From assembly GCF_011762225.1 (NCBI RefSeq), contig NZ_JAASQI010000012.1:1-64000 (forward strand): a DNA stretch of 64,000 nt, in the 5' to 3' direction. The stretch comes from Pseudochelatococcus lubricantis. Lineage in GTDB: Bacteria; Pseudomonadota; Alphaproteobacteria; Rhizobiales; Beijerinckiaceae. Below are positions 36,442 to 47,239 of the stretch, piece after piece. Made by a program: the position numbers and the translations under genes. The notes beneath the pieces were generated by a model. The model was not told where the DNA came from and did not search any database. It worked only from the letters and a program-made list of their open reading frames with translations. Within the stretch, counting starts at the first letter, position 1. Each line of letters opens with the position of its first letter.

Positions 36442-36784
36442 GGACAGGCTCCGCATCGGGGAGAGATGTTCCCCATTCTATCGGCAGGGTCATGGACCGG
36501 CCCGCGGCCGGTTCGCTGGCGATTGCGCACCGCGGGTCGGGCGAAAGCGACCGTCGGCGCATTGCTGCGCGACCCGCCATTTCCCCCGTCCGCCGTCGAA
36601 TCGGCAGGGAAGCTAGCATGCGCCCGGTTCCGCGCCAACAGCAAGCCCGCCGCTGCCATGGCCGCCCACGGCGCTGCGCATGGCAAGCGCGAACACGGCA
36701 GACATGAAAAAGGCCACGATGCCTGCGACACCGTGACCCGTCTTTCCGGCCTGCAGCCGGGGCGCGTGCGCCCCGGACAGCGGC
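36442..36784. other. Intergenic stretch between glyA and the L,D-transpeptidase
   Basis: No supported gene; the open frames here have no recognisable family. It should carry the promoter for the glyA operon on the minus strand, but I could not pick clear -35/-10 boxes. A perfect hairpin lies at 36757-36776. Confidence 0.45.
36757..36776 (-). terminator. Perfect 9-bp GC hairpin after the L,D-transpeptidase gene
   Basis: CCGGGGCGC-GT-GCGCCCCGG begins 8 bases past the stop codon. There is no T-run on the minus strand, so it would act as a stem-only terminator or mRNA 3' stabiliser. Confidence 0.5.
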
Positions 36785-38059
36785 TCAGTACTGCGATGCT
36801 TCGGAATCGTTCGCCTCAAGCGCCGCGATCTGCCCGCCGAGGCCGAGGCCGTCGCGGTTGTAGATGTCGGAGCGGAACTGCACCAGGCCGTCGGGCGTCG
36901 CCCACGCGGTGATGTAGGTCCAGTACACCGGCACCGGATTGGCGAGCGGCGCGTCGATGCGCTTGCCGGAGTCGATCGCGGCCTGGATCTGGTCCCTGCC
37001 CCAGCCGGGCGTGTCTTCCAGCAGGAAGGCGATGTAGTCGCGCACGTTCTGCATGCGCACGCAGCCCGACGACACGAAGCGGAAGTCGTCGCCGAAAACA
37101 CCCTTGGCCGGCGTGTCGTGCATGTACACGCCATGGGGGTTCGGGATGTTGATGCGCACGAAGCCCATCGAATTGAGGTCGGCGCCCGGGTCCTGACGGA
37201 AGCGGTAGCTGGTCGCCTCATAGGTGTTCCAGTCGACCTGGCTCGGCTGGATTTCCTGGCCCTGCTGATTGTAGATGCGGATCTTCTGGTCCGTCAGGTA
37301 GCTCGGGTCCTTGCGCATCTTCGGGATCAGGTCCTTGCGGATGATCGATGCGGGCACCGTCCAGAACGGGTTGAAGTTGATCTCGGTCACCTTGGAGTTG
37401 AAGATCGGCGACTGGCGGTCGACCTTGCCCACGCCCGCCGCGTGGCGGGTCACGACGTGGTTGTTCGACACCGTCTCGACCACCGCGCCGGGCAGGTTGA
37501 CGACGACGTAGCGGTTGCCGAGATTGCCCGAGTAGGAGCGCAGGCGCACGAGGTTGAGTTCGAGCTGGCGCACGCGCACGTCCGCCGGCACGTTAAGCGC
37601 GGCGGCGGTGCCGGGGTTGAGGGAGCCCGTGGGGCTCAGGCCATAACGCTCCTGCGCGCGGCGCAGGGCCGCCTCGACGTAGGAATCGAAGACCTCGCCG
37701 CGCGCGGCCGAGGCATCGAGATCGCCGCCGACGACGAGCCTCTGACGCAGGGCCTGCACCGCCGGCCCTCGCGAGCCGAGACGCAGCCTGTCGTTGCCGA
37801 TGCGGCCCCAGCCGCCCTGGTCAGCGAGGGCGCGGTAGTGGATGATGGCCTGCTCGGTCGCCGCGACGGCGTCGGGCGACAGCGTCGGCGTGTTGGAGCG
37901 CGACACGCGCGCACGCTGCGCCGAGTCGTAATTCTGCTGCCATTCCGCCTGACCGAAAGCGAGCTGCTGCGCGGCGGAAGGCGTGACTGCAACCACCGAA
38001 CCTGCGAGGAGGAGACCCCCGGCGACGGCCGCGGGCAAACGGGCGATACGAATTTTCAC
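36785..38059 (-). CDS. L,D-transpeptidase (YcbB/LdtD-like) with peptidoglycan-binding domain
   Basis: A 424-residue exported enzyme that forms 3-3 peptidoglycan crosslinks or attaches proteins to the wall. A signal peptide (residues 2-30, ending SAAQQ) is followed by a peptidoglycan-binding region (about 95-165) and the YkuD catalytic domain with HGVYMHDT and SSGCVRM, where C333 is the nucleophile. The start is a GTG at 38059, chosen because the signal peptide begins there; the frame opens 59 codons earlier without support. Alphaproteobacteria of this order rely heavily on 3-3 crosslinks. Confidence 0.88.
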   Translation of the reverse strand: MKIRIARLPAAVAGGLLLAGSVVAVTPSAAQQLAFGQAEWQQNYDSAQRARVSRSNTPTLSPDAVAATEQAIIHYRALADQGGWGRIGNDRLRLGSRGPAVQALRQRLVVGGDLDASAARGEVFDSYVEAALRRAQERYGLSPTGSLNPGTAAALNVPADVRVRQLELNLVRLRSYSGNLGNRYVVVNLPGAVVETVSNNHVVTRHAAGVGKVDRQSPIFNSKVTEINFNPFWTVPASIIRKDLIPKMRKDPSYLTDQKIRIYNQQGQEIQPSQVDWNTYEATSYRFRQDPGADLNSMGFVRINIPNPHGVYMHDTPAKGVFGDDFRFVSSGCVRMQNVRDYIAFLLEDTPGWGRDQIQAAIDSGKRIDAPLANPVPVYWTYITAWATPDGLVQFRSDIYNRDGLGLGGQIAALEANDSEASQY

Positions 38060-38261
38060 GGACTTGACCTCGAATTCTGCCGGCCTGACACAACCTGCCT
38101 GCGTGAAGCCCCCCAAGCCCCCGCAGCCGACTGCGCCACCATGTATCATGGTTTTGTACACGTTAGCAGCGTTGAAGTTAAGCAACCGTGAGCGTCCGGC
38201 GCATTGCGCCCGCCCGCCGGTGTCCGCACGCCACACCAGCCGCCGCCCTGCCGAAGGCCGT

Positions 38262-38849
38262 TCAGGGCGCGATTCGCGAGGCGCGCCAGGATAATACGAA
38301 GTATGTGACCACGAGAAAGCCGAGGATTCCCGGTGCCACAGGGCCGCTCACAACTGCGTGAGGCACGAAGAAGCCGATCAGCAGATAGCTCAACGCTGCC
38401 AGCAACCATATCACGCCGCCCCACGTGCTCGTCAGCCACAGCCCGACCGCGGCGACGAGGTCGATGACCGCGAAATACACGATGGCCGACTGCCATTGCA
38501 GGGTCTGCGTCTCGAAGACGGGCGTCTGCGGCAGGAAGCCGAGCAGCACGACCCAATACGCAAGCCCCTTGGCGATCCAGAGGATCGCGGCCACGCGCAT
38601 GAACCAGACGAGCGCGAGGTCCCAGCGGAACGGCTGGCGCTCCTCGTCGCGCTGCCGCTTGCTTCCTCCCGCAGGCAGGTCCCTCGCCGACGGGTAGCGC
38701 GCGGGCAACTCCCGATCCTGCGAATCACCGGGGGTATTCCGTTCGAGAACCTGTCCTGCCGCTGGCTCGCTGGTCAATTTGCCTCGTCCTGTCTTCGCCG
38801 CGCCTTCCCCACCGCCGGGGACGATGCCGATTACGGCATCGCGCGCCAA
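38262..38849 (-). CDS. DUF6163 family membrane protein
   Basis: A 195-residue protein with a polar N-terminal 75 residues and four membrane helices (about 78-100, 115-140, 142-162, 165-187). I recognise it as a conserved Hyphomicrobiales protein of unknown function. The ATG at 38849 lies next to an 8-bp palindrome that overlaps codons 3-9, so a later start is possible, though no better start with a ribosome site is evident. It is divergent from hemB. Confidence 0.7.
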   Translation of the reverse strand: MARDAVIGIVPGGGEGAAKTGRGKLTSEPAAGQVLERNTPGDSQDRELPARYPSARDLPAGGSKRQRDEERQPFRWDLALVWFMRVAAILWIAKGLAYWVVLLGFLPQTPVFETQTLQWQSAIVYFAVIDLVAAVGLWLTSTWGGVIWLLAALSYLLIGFFVPHAVVSGPVAPGILGFLVVTYFVLSWRASRIAP

Positions 38850-38962
38850 AAGAAAACCGCTCCCGCCCGCAGCACCGCGAAAGGCCGGCGGGCGAATGCC
38901 GCCTGGGCCGATTCCAGCCCGCAGCGCTATTTCTTCCCCTGCGACGACTTATCCATCTTTTT

Positions 38963-38993
38963 TTGAACGGTTCCTATGTGATAACGGTATATA
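38963..38993 (+). promoter_or_regulatory. Candidate hemB promoter
   Basis: TTGAAC (38963-38968) and TATATA (38988-38993) with 19-base spacing, in a local AT-rich patch 52 bases before the hemB start. Spacing is slightly long. Confidence 0.4.
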
Positions 38994-39017
38994 AGAAGCA
39001 CCGCACCCCTCCGGTAA

Positions 39018-40103
<1,086 letters not shown>

Positions 40104-40373
40104 GGCATCGGGCGGCGCCTGCCCGCGCCGCTGCTAGTCCGCCACAAAATTGCCCCGACAACGCGGAACAGTCGCAAGCGACCGGGCGTCGCGGTTGTCG
40201 GGCGTCGACGGTCCCGCGTGAATTCTCATGTGGGCACGGCGACTTCGTTTGAACATGCTTTACCGAAGCGTGCTAGACCTTGGCTCCTGTCCATCCGTGC
40301 GATGTCGCGCCGCTTCCGGCAGGGGCGGTCTTGCCAGAATCGGCGGTTTCGCCAGAATCGGGAGAAAGGGCTG

Positions 40374-41033
40374 TTGGTCCGTTTCGAGAATGTCGGCCTG
40401 CGTTATGGCATGGGACCCGAGATCCTGCGGGATCTGACGTTTTCCATCGAGCCGCGATCCTTCCAGTTTCTCACCGGCCCTTCGGGCGCGGGCAAGACAA
40501 CCCTGCTGCGGTTGATCCTGCTGTCGCTCAAGCCCACGCGCGGCCTCGTGTCGCTGTTCGGACGCGACGTCTCCTCCATCACCGGCGAGGAACTCACTGC
40601 GATGCGCCGGCGCATGGGCATCGTTTTCCAGGATTTTCGCCTGCTCGACCACCTCACCACGTTCGAGAACGTCGCCCTGCCCCTGCGCGTGCAGGGCAAG
40701 GAAGAGGCGCAGTACCGCTCGGAGGTGGTGGAGCTGCTGCGCTGGGTGGGGCTGGGCGAGCGCATGCATGTGCTGCCGCCGGTGCTCTCCGGCGGCGAGA
40801 AGCAACGCGCGGCGATTGCGCGCGCGCTGATCGCGCGGCCGGAACTGCTGCTCGCCGACGAGCCGACCGGCAACGTCGACCCGGCGCTGGCGCGCCGGCT
40901 GCTGCGGCTTTTCGTCGAATTGAACCGCCTCGGAACTTCCGTCGTCATTGCCACCCACGACCTGACCCTGATGGATCTCGTCGACGCCCGCCGCTTCGTG
41001 CTGGGCGACGGGCGGCTGCACATATTCGACTGA
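40374..41033 (+). CDS. ftsE: Cell division ATP-binding protein FtsE
   Basis: A 219-residue ABC ATPase that works with FtsX at the septum to activate peptidoglycan hydrolases. Walker A is GPSGAGKT (35-42); FQDFRLLDHLTTFENVALPL, the signature LSGGEKQRAAIARAL and LLLADEPTGNVD follow. Start is a TTG at 40374, five bases after GGAGAAAGG, giving the normal FtsE length; the frame opens 52 codons earlier. ftsX follows 13 bases later. Confidence 0.94.
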   Translation: MVRFENVGLRYGMGPEILRDLTFSIEPRSFQFLTGPSGAGKTTLLRLILLSLKPTRGLVSLFGRDVSSITGEELTAMRRRMGIVFQDFRLLDHLTTFENVALPLRVQGKEEAQYRSEVVELLRWVGLGERMHVLPPVLSGGEKQRAAIARALIARPELLLADEPTGNVDPALARRLLRLFVELNRLGTSVVIATHDLTLMDLVDARRFVLGDGRLHIFD

Positions 41034-41046
41034 AACGGAGCCATAC

Positions 41047-42051
41047 GTGAGCGATCCCGCCAGCAACACCGCTTACGACGCACCGGCGACAGCGGCCACA
41101 CCATCCGCAGACATGTCGGCGGACGCCGGACTGCCGGACAACCTGGCGCGCAACCAGCCGCTCGTGCCGCCCGACTCCACCTCCGGCCGGGCGCTCGTGA
41201 CCGTGGTCGCGATCCTCACCTTCCTCGCAGCGCTCGCCGCCGGCACCGCGCAGCTCGTCGCTGCCGCCTCCCACAACTGGACGAGCACAATCGCCCGCGA
41301 GGCGACCATCCAGATCAAGCCCGACGCGCGACGCGACGCCGACCGGGACGCGGCGCAGGCGGCCGAGATCGCCCGCGCCTATCCCTCCATCGCCGGCGTG
41401 GAAATCTATTCGAAGGAAGAAGCGGAGCGCCTGCTGGAGCCGTGGCTCGGCCGGGGCGTGTCGTTCGTGGAACTGCCGGTGCCGCGTATCGTCGTGCTAC
41501 GCCTCGCCGAAGGCAGCGAGACAATGGAGACCGATCTCGCGGAGCTGCGCCAGCAATTGACGGACGCCGTGCCGGGCGCGTCGCTCGACGACCATCGCAA
41601 CTGGATCGAGCGGCTGGCGGTCATGGCGGGAACCGTCGTTTTCGTGGCAATCGTCATCGTGGCGCTGGTCTTGGTGGCGGCGGCTAGCGCCATCGCGACC
41701 ACGACGCGGGGCGCCGTCGCGGGCGATCGCGAAATTCTGGACGTGTTGCATTTCGTCGGCGCGGATGACAGATTCATCGTCCGCGAGTATCAGTCGCGGT
41801 TCTTCCGCATGGGGCTGCGGGGCGGACTTCTGGGGAGCGTCGCCGCCGTGCTCTTTATCGCAAGCGCGGGTCTGCTATCCTCGTGGTGGCGGGCGAGCCC
41901 CGGCGGCGATCAACTGGAGGCGCTGTTCGGCGCCTTCGACATGGGTTGGAAGGGATACGCTTCCATGTTTATCGTCGCGGCTGTCGTGGCCATCGTGACA
42001 GCCGCTGTATCCGGCTTCACCGTGCGCCGCTACCTGACGCGGCTGCAATGA
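41047..42051 (+). CDS. ftsX: Cell division protein FtsX
   Basis: A 334-residue membrane partner of FtsE with four helices: one near 55-78, then three at about 195-220, 255-285 and 300-325. The periplasmic loop (80-190) with ARAYPSIAGVEIYSKEEAERLL is where FtsX contacts cell-wall hydrolase activators. It starts at a GTG with CGGAG 6 bases upstream. The N-terminal about 50 residues are polar, low-complexity and Ala/Pro/Thr-rich. Confidence 0.92.
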   Translation: MSDPASNTAYDAPATAATPSADMSADAGLPDNLARNQPLVPPDSTSGRALVTVVAILTFLAALAAGTAQLVAAASHNWTSTIAREATIQIKPDARRDADRDAAQAAEIARAYPSIAGVEIYSKEEAERLLEPWLGRGVSFVELPVPRIVVLRLAEGSETMETDLAELRQQLTDAVPGASLDDHRNWIERLAVMAGTVVFVAIVIVALVLVAAASAIATTTRGAVAGDREILDVLHFVGADDRFIVREYQSRFFRMGLRGGLLGSVAAVLFIASAGLLSSWWRASPGGDQLEALFGAFDMGWKGYASMFIVAAVVAIVTAAVSGFTVRRYLTRLQ

Positions 42052-42063
42052 CGGGGATTGCGT

Positions 42064-42780
42064 TTGACCTCGGGCGGACTGGGCAGCGATTCGAACGATG
42101 ACCGGCAAGGCGCACCGGCAAGCCGGCGCACGCTGATTTCACTGGCAGCGCTCGTATCGCGCGGCGCGGTGATGGCTGCGGTGATTACGGCCCTCCTGCT
42201 GGGCGGCGGGTTTCTCGCCTTCGTGCGCACGGTCGAGACCTATCCGGCGGACAGCAAGGCTGTCGCCGACGGCATCGTGGTGCTCACCGGCGGCGCGCAG
42301 CGTATCGCGGATGCGGCGGCGCTGCTGGCGCAGGGCCGCGCGAAGCGCATGCTGATCACGGGTGTGAACGAGGCGACGACGCGCGCGGAAATCGCCGTCA
42401 CCCACCCCGTCATCGCGGGCACGAACTGCTGCGTAGACCTCGACTACCGGGCGCGCAACACCATCGGCAACGCCATCGAGACACGGCGCTGGGCCGAGAG
42501 CCACGGCTTCAGCTCGCTGATCGTCGTCACCTCGACCTACCACATGCCGCGCACCCTGCTCGAACTGGAGCATGCGCTGCCCGGCATGAAGCTGCTGCCC
42601 TATCCCGTCGTGGCGGCGCAATCGGACGGCGGACGGTGGCTGACCGACGGCGAGGCGCTGCGCTTCCTGATATGGGAGTATATCAAGTATCTCGCGGCCT
42701 TCACCCGCACGTCCGTCGAGGCCGATCCCGAACATTCGCCGTTCGCGGTGCTTTTTGGCGGGCGCAAGCCGCTATCTTGA
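42064..42780 (+). CDS. YdcF/SanA family protein (DUF218)
   Basis: A protein of about 238 residues with one N-terminal membrane helix (about 33-57) and a periplasmic or membrane-proximal DUF218 domain: DGIVVLTGGAQRIADAAAL, ARNTIGNAIETRRWAESHG and VVTSTYHMPRT. Members include E. coli SanA and ElyC, linked to envelope integrity. A TTG at 42064 is preferred because CGGGGA lies 7 bases upstream; a TTG at 42058 is also possible. It follows ftsX by 12 bases and is likely co-transcribed. Confidence 0.82.
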   Translation: MTSGGLGSDSNDDRQGAPASRRTLISLAALVSRGAVMAAVITALLLGGGFLAFVRTVETYPADSKAVADGIVVLTGGAQRIADAAALLAQGRAKRMLITGVNEATTRAEIAVTHPVIAGTNCCVDLDYRARNTIGNAIETRRWAESHGFSSLIVVTSTYHMPRTLLELEHALPGMKLLPYPVVAAQSDGGRWLTDGEALRFLIWEYIKYLAAFTRTSVEADPEHSPFAVLFGGRKPLS

Positions 42781-42853
42781 TGGCGGTCGCGCGTTCGCTT
42801 CCCGACCGCCGGTCCGTCCGGTCCGGCGCCCATTTGCGGTAAAGTCTTTCGAC

Positions 42854-43597
42854 ATGCTGTTCGTTCGCTCGCTTCTGTTCTCGATCCTGTTCTACGGCAA
42901 CCTGACGCTGTGGCTGCTCGCGTGCCTGCCCCTGCTCGCCGTGCCGCCGCGCTATCTGTTCCCGGTGGCGCGTGGCTGGGCGCGCAGCAACCTGTGGCTG
43001 CTGCGCACCGTGGTCGGCATGAGGGTGGAATGGCGCGGCCTCGGCAACATCCCCAAGGGTGGGCTGCTGGTCGCGGCCAAGCATCAGTCGGCATGGGAGA
43101 CCTTCGCCCTGATGACCGTGTTCGAGCGGCCGATTTTCGTGCTGAAGCAGGAATTGATCCGGCTGCCGCTCTTCGGCTGGTTCCTGCAGCGCATCGGCAT
43201 GATCCCGGTCGACCGCTCGGCCGGCGCCTCGGCGCTCGCGGGCATGGCCCGCATGGCGCGGGAGAAGGTGCAGGAAGGGCACCAGGTCATCATCTTTCCG
43301 GAAGGCACGCGCCGCGCGCCCGGCGCTCCGCCGGACTACAAGACCGGCGTCGCCTTCCTCTACGACAGCCTCAAGACGCCGTGCCTGCCGGTGGCGCTGA
43401 ACTCCGGCCTTTTTTGGCCGCGGCAGAGCTTCCTGCGGCAGCCGGGCACGGTCGTGGTCAGCATCCTGCCACCGCTGCCGGCAGGCATTCCGCGCCGGCA
43501 AGTGATCGCGGAACTGGAACGGCGCATCGAGACGGAAACCAACCGGCTTCTCGAAGGCGCCCGCCCGCCCGATGGCGATGCGCGCCGGAAGGCTTAG
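42854..43597 (+). CDS. plsC: 1-acyl-sn-glycerol-3-phosphate acyltransferase (PlsC-like)
   Basis: A 247-residue inner-membrane enzyme that acylates lysophosphatidic acid in phospholipid synthesis. One N-terminal helix precedes the acyltransferase domain. The catalytic motif reads H77-x4-E82 (HQSAWE) with glutamate in place of the usual aspartate. IIFPEGTRRAPG is intact. It ends the ftsE-ftsX-ydcF-plsC run. The stop codon lies within the first copy of a palindromic repeat. Confidence 0.87.
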   Translation: MLFVRSLLFSILFYGNLTLWLLACLPLLAVPPRYLFPVARGWARSNLWLLRTVVGMRVEWRGLGNIPKGGLLVAAKHQSAWETFALMTVFERPIFVLKQELIRLPLFGWFLQRIGMIPVDRSAGASALAGMARMAREKVQEGHQVIIFPEGTRRAPGAPPDYKTGVAFLYDSLKTPCLPVALNSGLFWPRQSFLRQPGTVVVSILPPLPAGIPRRQVIAELERRIETETNRLLEGARPPDGDARRKA

Positions 43598-43661
43598 AGC
43601 GCGTTCCGATCAGATGGAATCATCTGACCGATCAGAATTCGCTCAAAATAAGAGATCTAGA
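43596..43661. repeat. Interspersed palindromic element, copy 1
   Basis: Begins at the plsC stop. Core TCAGATG-GAAT-CATCTGA (43610-43627) is a perfect 7-bp hairpin, flanked by GAGCGCGTTCC and by GAATTCGCTCAAAATAAGAGATCTAGA. I recall similar elements scattered between genes in several Hyphomicrobiales. A further palindrome, CCGGTA-CGGT-TACCGG, follows at 43681-43696. Confidence 0.6.
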
Positions 43662-43999
43662 ACCAGGCCAAACAACGGTTCCGGTACGGTTACCGGTTTC
43701 CTGGATGAGTCTGATGCGAAAACAAATGGGCGGAACAGCAGCGCGATTCCGGCTTCACGCCCGCCACTCCTGTGCACGATTGCGTGAGGCGGATGTGATA
43801 TCCTGAAAATATCTTTCTTTAGCAAATAGATATAGGGAGACGCCGATCCGCCTTCAGCCGTCGCCGCTCTGGCGCGCTTCCCGCTCAGATGGAATCATCC
43901 GAGCGACCGGAAACGCTGCAGCGGCCGATCCCGAAAATGCCCGCTTTCGCGCCGAAGGTGCCGGGCTCCCGTTCGTTCAACAGATATCGGAGTGAAACA
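43598..43999. other. Repeat-bearing intergenic region between plsC and the DUF2125 gene
   Basis: Holds two copies of a palindromic element (43596-43661 and 43882-43905) and a small hairpin at 43681-43696. The frame open from 43889 is upstream extension of the DUF2125 gene over repeat DNA, not supported as coding. Confidence 0.55.
43882..43905. repeat. Interspersed palindromic element, copy 2 (core only)
   Basis: CGCTCAGATG-GAAT-CATCCGAGCG: 10-bp arms with one mismatch and the same GAAT loop as copy 1. Confidence 0.55.
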
Positions 44000-45130
44000 G
44001 TGACTGTCAGCCAGCCCCCAAGCCCCCCGCCCGCGCCGCAAAATGCCAATGACGGAACGCCGTCTCGCGGCACGGCGCGGCGCAGGAGCCGGCTCGGGCT
44101 GTTTCTGCCGGTCGCGTTCCTCGTCGTCCTGCTCGCCGGCTGGTCGGCATTCTGGTTCGTGGCCAGGGCGCGGGTGCACGATGCCATCACCATCTGGCTG
44201 GCGCAGGAAGCGGAGCAGCAGCGCAAATGGTCCTGCCCGGACCGCAGCATCGGCGGTTTTCCCTTCCGCTTCGAGGTGCGCTGTACGAACCTGCTTTTCG
44301 TTGGCACGACGCCCGCCGGCGCGGTGACCGGCTCCGTCGCGCAGTTCGTCGCCGTGGCGCAGGTCTACAAGCCGAACCACGTCATCGTCGAGGCGACGGG
44401 ACCGCTGGTCGCCGATCCGCAGGACGGTGGCGAGCGTCTGACGCTCAACTGGCAGTCCTTCGATGCCAGCGCCATCTTCACGGGCAACCGGCTGGACCGT
44501 TTCTCGGTGGTGGTGGAAGGCCCGACCGCGCATATGGGCGACGGCACAAGCGAGCACCCGGACGGCATCGAGCTGCTGCGCGCAGGGTCATGGCAGTCGC
44601 ACTTGCGCATCGACCCGGAGCGGCCGCCGGAGGAACACGCCTACGACATCGCCTTCACGCTGCGCGAGGCGCGCATCCCGGCACTCGACGCACTGGTCGG
44701 AACGCAGGACAGGGCCAACATCGTCTTCCAGGGTGCGATCACGGAGGCAGCGCCGTTTACGGCAAAGGCGCCGTCCGTCGAGCTGGAACGCTGGCGCGCC
44801 GCCGGCGGGCGGCTCGAAATCGAGGAGCTGAGCGCCGCCAAAGGTCCGCAGCGTATGCAGGCACAAGGCCGCTTCTCCGTGGACGAGCAGCACCGCCCGC
44901 AAGGTTACATCGATGCATCCATCGCCGGGCTCGACGGCCTGCTGGGGCGCTTCGGGCTCGGCGGCAGGAGCAGCCTGATCCTGGGCGGCCTGTCCATCCT
45001 GGGCGGCGGGAGGCCCGCGAACGGCAACCCGTCCGACGCGGGCCTGACGCCGCTGCCCCGCATCGACATCCGCGACGGACAGGTATTCGTCGGCCCGCTC
45101 GCCGTCGGCCGGTTGTCGCCGCTTTACTGA
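44000..45130 (+). CDS. DUF2125 domain-containing exported/membrane protein
   Basis: A 376-residue protein with one N-terminal membrane anchor (about 28-55, LGLFLPVAFLVVLLAGWSAFWF) and a long periplasmic DUF2125 domain. The family is conserved in alphaproteobacteria and of unknown function; its layered beta pattern recalls AsmA-like or lipid-transport folds, which is only an impression. A GTG at 44000 with GGAG 7 bases upstream is chosen; the ATG at 43889 would put the first 37 residues in repeat DNA. Ends 8 bases from the convergent tyrC. Confidence 0.78.
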   Translation: MTVSQPPSPPPAPQNANDGTPSRGTARRRSRLGLFLPVAFLVVLLAGWSAFWFVARARVHDAITIWLAQEAEQQRKWSCPDRSIGGFPFRFEVRCTNLLFVGTTPAGAVTGSVAQFVAVAQVYKPNHVIVEATGPLVADPQDGGERLTLNWQSFDASAIFTGNRLDRFSVVVEGPTAHMGDGTSEHPDGIELLRAGSWQSHLRIDPERPPEEHAYDIAFTLREARIPALDALVGTQDRANIVFQGAITEAAPFTAKAPSVELERWRAAGGRLEIEELSAAKGPQRMQAQGRFSVDEQHRPQGYIDASIAGLDGLLGRFGLGGRSSLILGGLSILGGGRPANGNPSDAGLTPLPRIDIRDGQVFVGPLAVGRLSPLY

Positions 45131-45138
45131 CCCGCCGC

Positions 45139-46134
45139 CTACTGATCCTTGCTGCGCGTGTGGCGGCCGAAGTCGGGTTCGGCCGTCTCCTGCCCGAGGT
45201 CGATGATGTTGCGCCGGATGGCGCGCGTGCGCGTGAACAGGTCGAACAGCGCCTCGCCATCGCCCCAGCGGATGGCGCGCGCCAGCGCCGCGATGTCCTC
45301 GTTGAAGCGGCCGAGCATCTCCAGCACGGCATCCTTGTTGTTGAGGAACACATCGCGCCACATCGTCGGGTCCGAGGAGGCGATACGGGTGAAGTCGCGG
45401 AAGCCGCCAGCCGAGAACTTGATCACTTCCGACTGCGTCACCGCTTCCAGATCGGCCGCCGTGCCAACGATGTTGTAGGCGATCAGGTGCGGCACATGGC
45501 TGGTGATGGCGAGCACCAGATCGTGGTGCTGCGCCGTCATGAACTCGACATTGGCACCAAGCGCCTCCCAGAGCGCCGCGACCGTCGCCACCGCCGACGG
45601 ATCGGCGTTCTCGGGGGGCGTGACGATCGACCAGCGGTTAACGAACAGCGTGGCGAAGCCCGCGTCCGGCCCGGAATACTCCGTGCCGGCGACCGGGTGG
45701 GCGGGTATCAGGTGGACGGAGGCCGGCAGCAGCGGCCCGGCCTTGTCGATGACGCTCGCCTTGACCGAGCCGACGTCCGACACGATGGCGCCGGGTTTCA
45801 GGCGGTCCGCGATCTCGCCCGCCACGGACGCAATCGCGCCCACCGGCACGCAGATGATCACGATATCAGTGCCCGCGGCCGCTTCCGCCGATGTCGGCGC
45901 AACCTCGTCCGCAAGGCCGAGTTCCCGCACCCGCTCCCGCACCGCCGGATTGGCGTCGGTAGTGACGAGCGTTCGCGCCAGCCCGGTTTCCCGCGCCGCG
46001 CGCAGGATGGAGGAACCGATAAGCCCCGGCCCGATCACCGCCAGCCGCTCCACCAGCGGCGCGGCACGGCGCTTCAGCCCCTCGGCCACACTGCTCCCCG
46101 CCAAGCTGCGCTCGACCAGCCCCCCTTCAACCAT
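45139..46134 (-). CDS. tyrC: Prephenate/arogenate dehydrogenase
   Basis: A 331-residue NAD(P)-dependent enzyme that oxidatively decarboxylates prephenate or arogenate toward tyrosine. The nucleotide-binding [12 protein letters not shown] is near residue 35; active-site pieces [10 protein letters not shown] and [10 protein letters not shown] follow. It overlaps the hisC stop by 8 bases, so the two are coupled. Which substrate it prefers cannot be read from sequence. Confidence 0.9.
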   Translation of the reverse strand: MVEGGLVERSLAGSSVAEGLKRRAAPLVERLAVIGPGLIGSSILRAARETGLARTLVTTDANPAVRERVRELGLADEVAPTSAEAAAGTDIVIICVPVGAIASVAGEIADRLKPGAIVSDVGSVKASVIDKAGPLLPASVHLIPAHPVAGTEYSGPDAGFATLFVNRWSIVTPPENADPSAVATVAALWEALGANVEFMTAQHHDLVLAITSHVPHLIAYNIVGTAADLEAVTQSEVIKFSAGGFRDFTRIASSDPTMWRDVFLNNKDAVLEMLGRFNEDIAALARAIRWGDGEALFDLFTRTRAIRRNIIDLGQETAEPDFGRHTRSKDQ

Positions 46135-47239
46135 GCGCCTGCCCCATGAAGGCAGCCAGCGCATCAATCAGGAGCCGGTTCGCCTCCTCGCTTCCCACGG
46201 AGATGCGTAGCGCGTGCGGCAGGCCATAGGCTGCGACGGAACGCACGATCAGGCCGCGCGCGGCGAGGAACGCATCGGCGGCACTGGCATCGCGCCCCTG
46301 CTCCTGCGGGAAATGCACCAGCAGGAAATTCGCGGCACTGGGCGTCACCTCAAGCCCGAGCGCGCGCAGGGCGTTCGTCAGCCAGTCCAGCCACTGCGTG
46401 TTGTAAGCGATGGACGCCGACAGATGCGCCTCGTCGGCGAGCGCGGCTATGCCGGCGGCACTGGCCGGTGTGTTGACATTGAAGGGGGCGCGAATGCGGT
46501 TCAGCGCGTCCGTCACGCCCGCCGGCGCGTAGCACCAGCCGAGCCTCAGCGCCGCGAGTCCGTAGATCTTGGAGAAGGTGCGCGTCAGGACGACGTTCTC
46601 GTTCTCCGACACCAGCTCGGTGCCGGCCGAGTAGTCGTTGGCGCGGGCATACTCGGCATAGGCGCCGTCGAGCACCAGCAGCACGTCCGGCCGCAGGCCG
46701 GCATGCAGGCGCTTCACTTCCGCGAAGGGCAGATAGGTGCCGGTCGGGTTGTTCGGGTTGGCGATGAACACCATCTTCGTGCGCTCGTTGACATGCGCGA
46801 GGATGGCATCGACATCGGTGGTGAGGTTCTTCTCCGGCACGACGACGGCCTCGGCGCCCGCCGCCATGATGGAGATCTTGTAGACGAGGAAGCCGTGCTC
46901 GGTCAGGATGCCCTCGTCGCCCGGCCCCAGATAGGCTTGGGCAAGCAGGTGCAGGATGTCGTCGGAGCCCGCACCGCACACGATCCGCGCCGGATCGAGC
47001 CCGAAGCGGCGGCCGATCGCCTCCCGCAACCGCGTGGCCCCGCCGTCGGGATAGGCCTCCGCATGCGCCAGCGTCTCCTGCGCGGCCCGCAGGGCGGCGG
47101 GGCTCGGACCAAGCGGCGTCTCGTTCGACGACAGCTTGTGCACCTTCGCGACACCGTTGGCGGTGCTGCGGCCCGGCACGTAGGGATCGATCGCAAGGAC
47201 GCCGGCTTTGGGAACGGGACGGGCAGACAACGCGCTCAT
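46127..47239 (-). CDS. hisC: Histidinol-phosphate/aromatic aminotransferase
   Basis: A 370-residue class I/II PLP aminotransferase. The PLP lysine lies in [27 protein letters not shown] and NPNNPTGTY are typical of HisC. Its place between chorismate mutase and tyrC indicates a main role in tyrosine/phenylalanine transamination, with histidinol phosphate also possible. GGAG lies 9 bases before the ATG at 47239. Confidence 0.9.
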   Translation of the reverse strand: MSALSARPVPKAGVLAIDPYVPGRSTANGVAKVHKLSSNETPLGPSPAALRAAQETLAHAEAYPDGGATRLREAIGRRFGLDPARIVCGAGSDDILHLLAQAYLGPGDEGILTEHGFLVYKISIMAAGAEAVVVPEKNLTTDVDAILAHVNERTKMVFIANPNNPTGTYLPFAEVKRLHAGLRPDVLLVLDGAYAEYARANDYSAGTELVSENENVVLTRTFSKIYGLAALRLGWCYAPAGVTDALNRIRAPFNVNTPASAAGIAALADEAHLSASIAYNTQWLDWLTNALRALGLEVTPSAANFLLVHFPQEQGRDASAADAFLAARGLIVRSVAAYGLPHALRISVGSEEANRLLIDALAAFMGQAHG

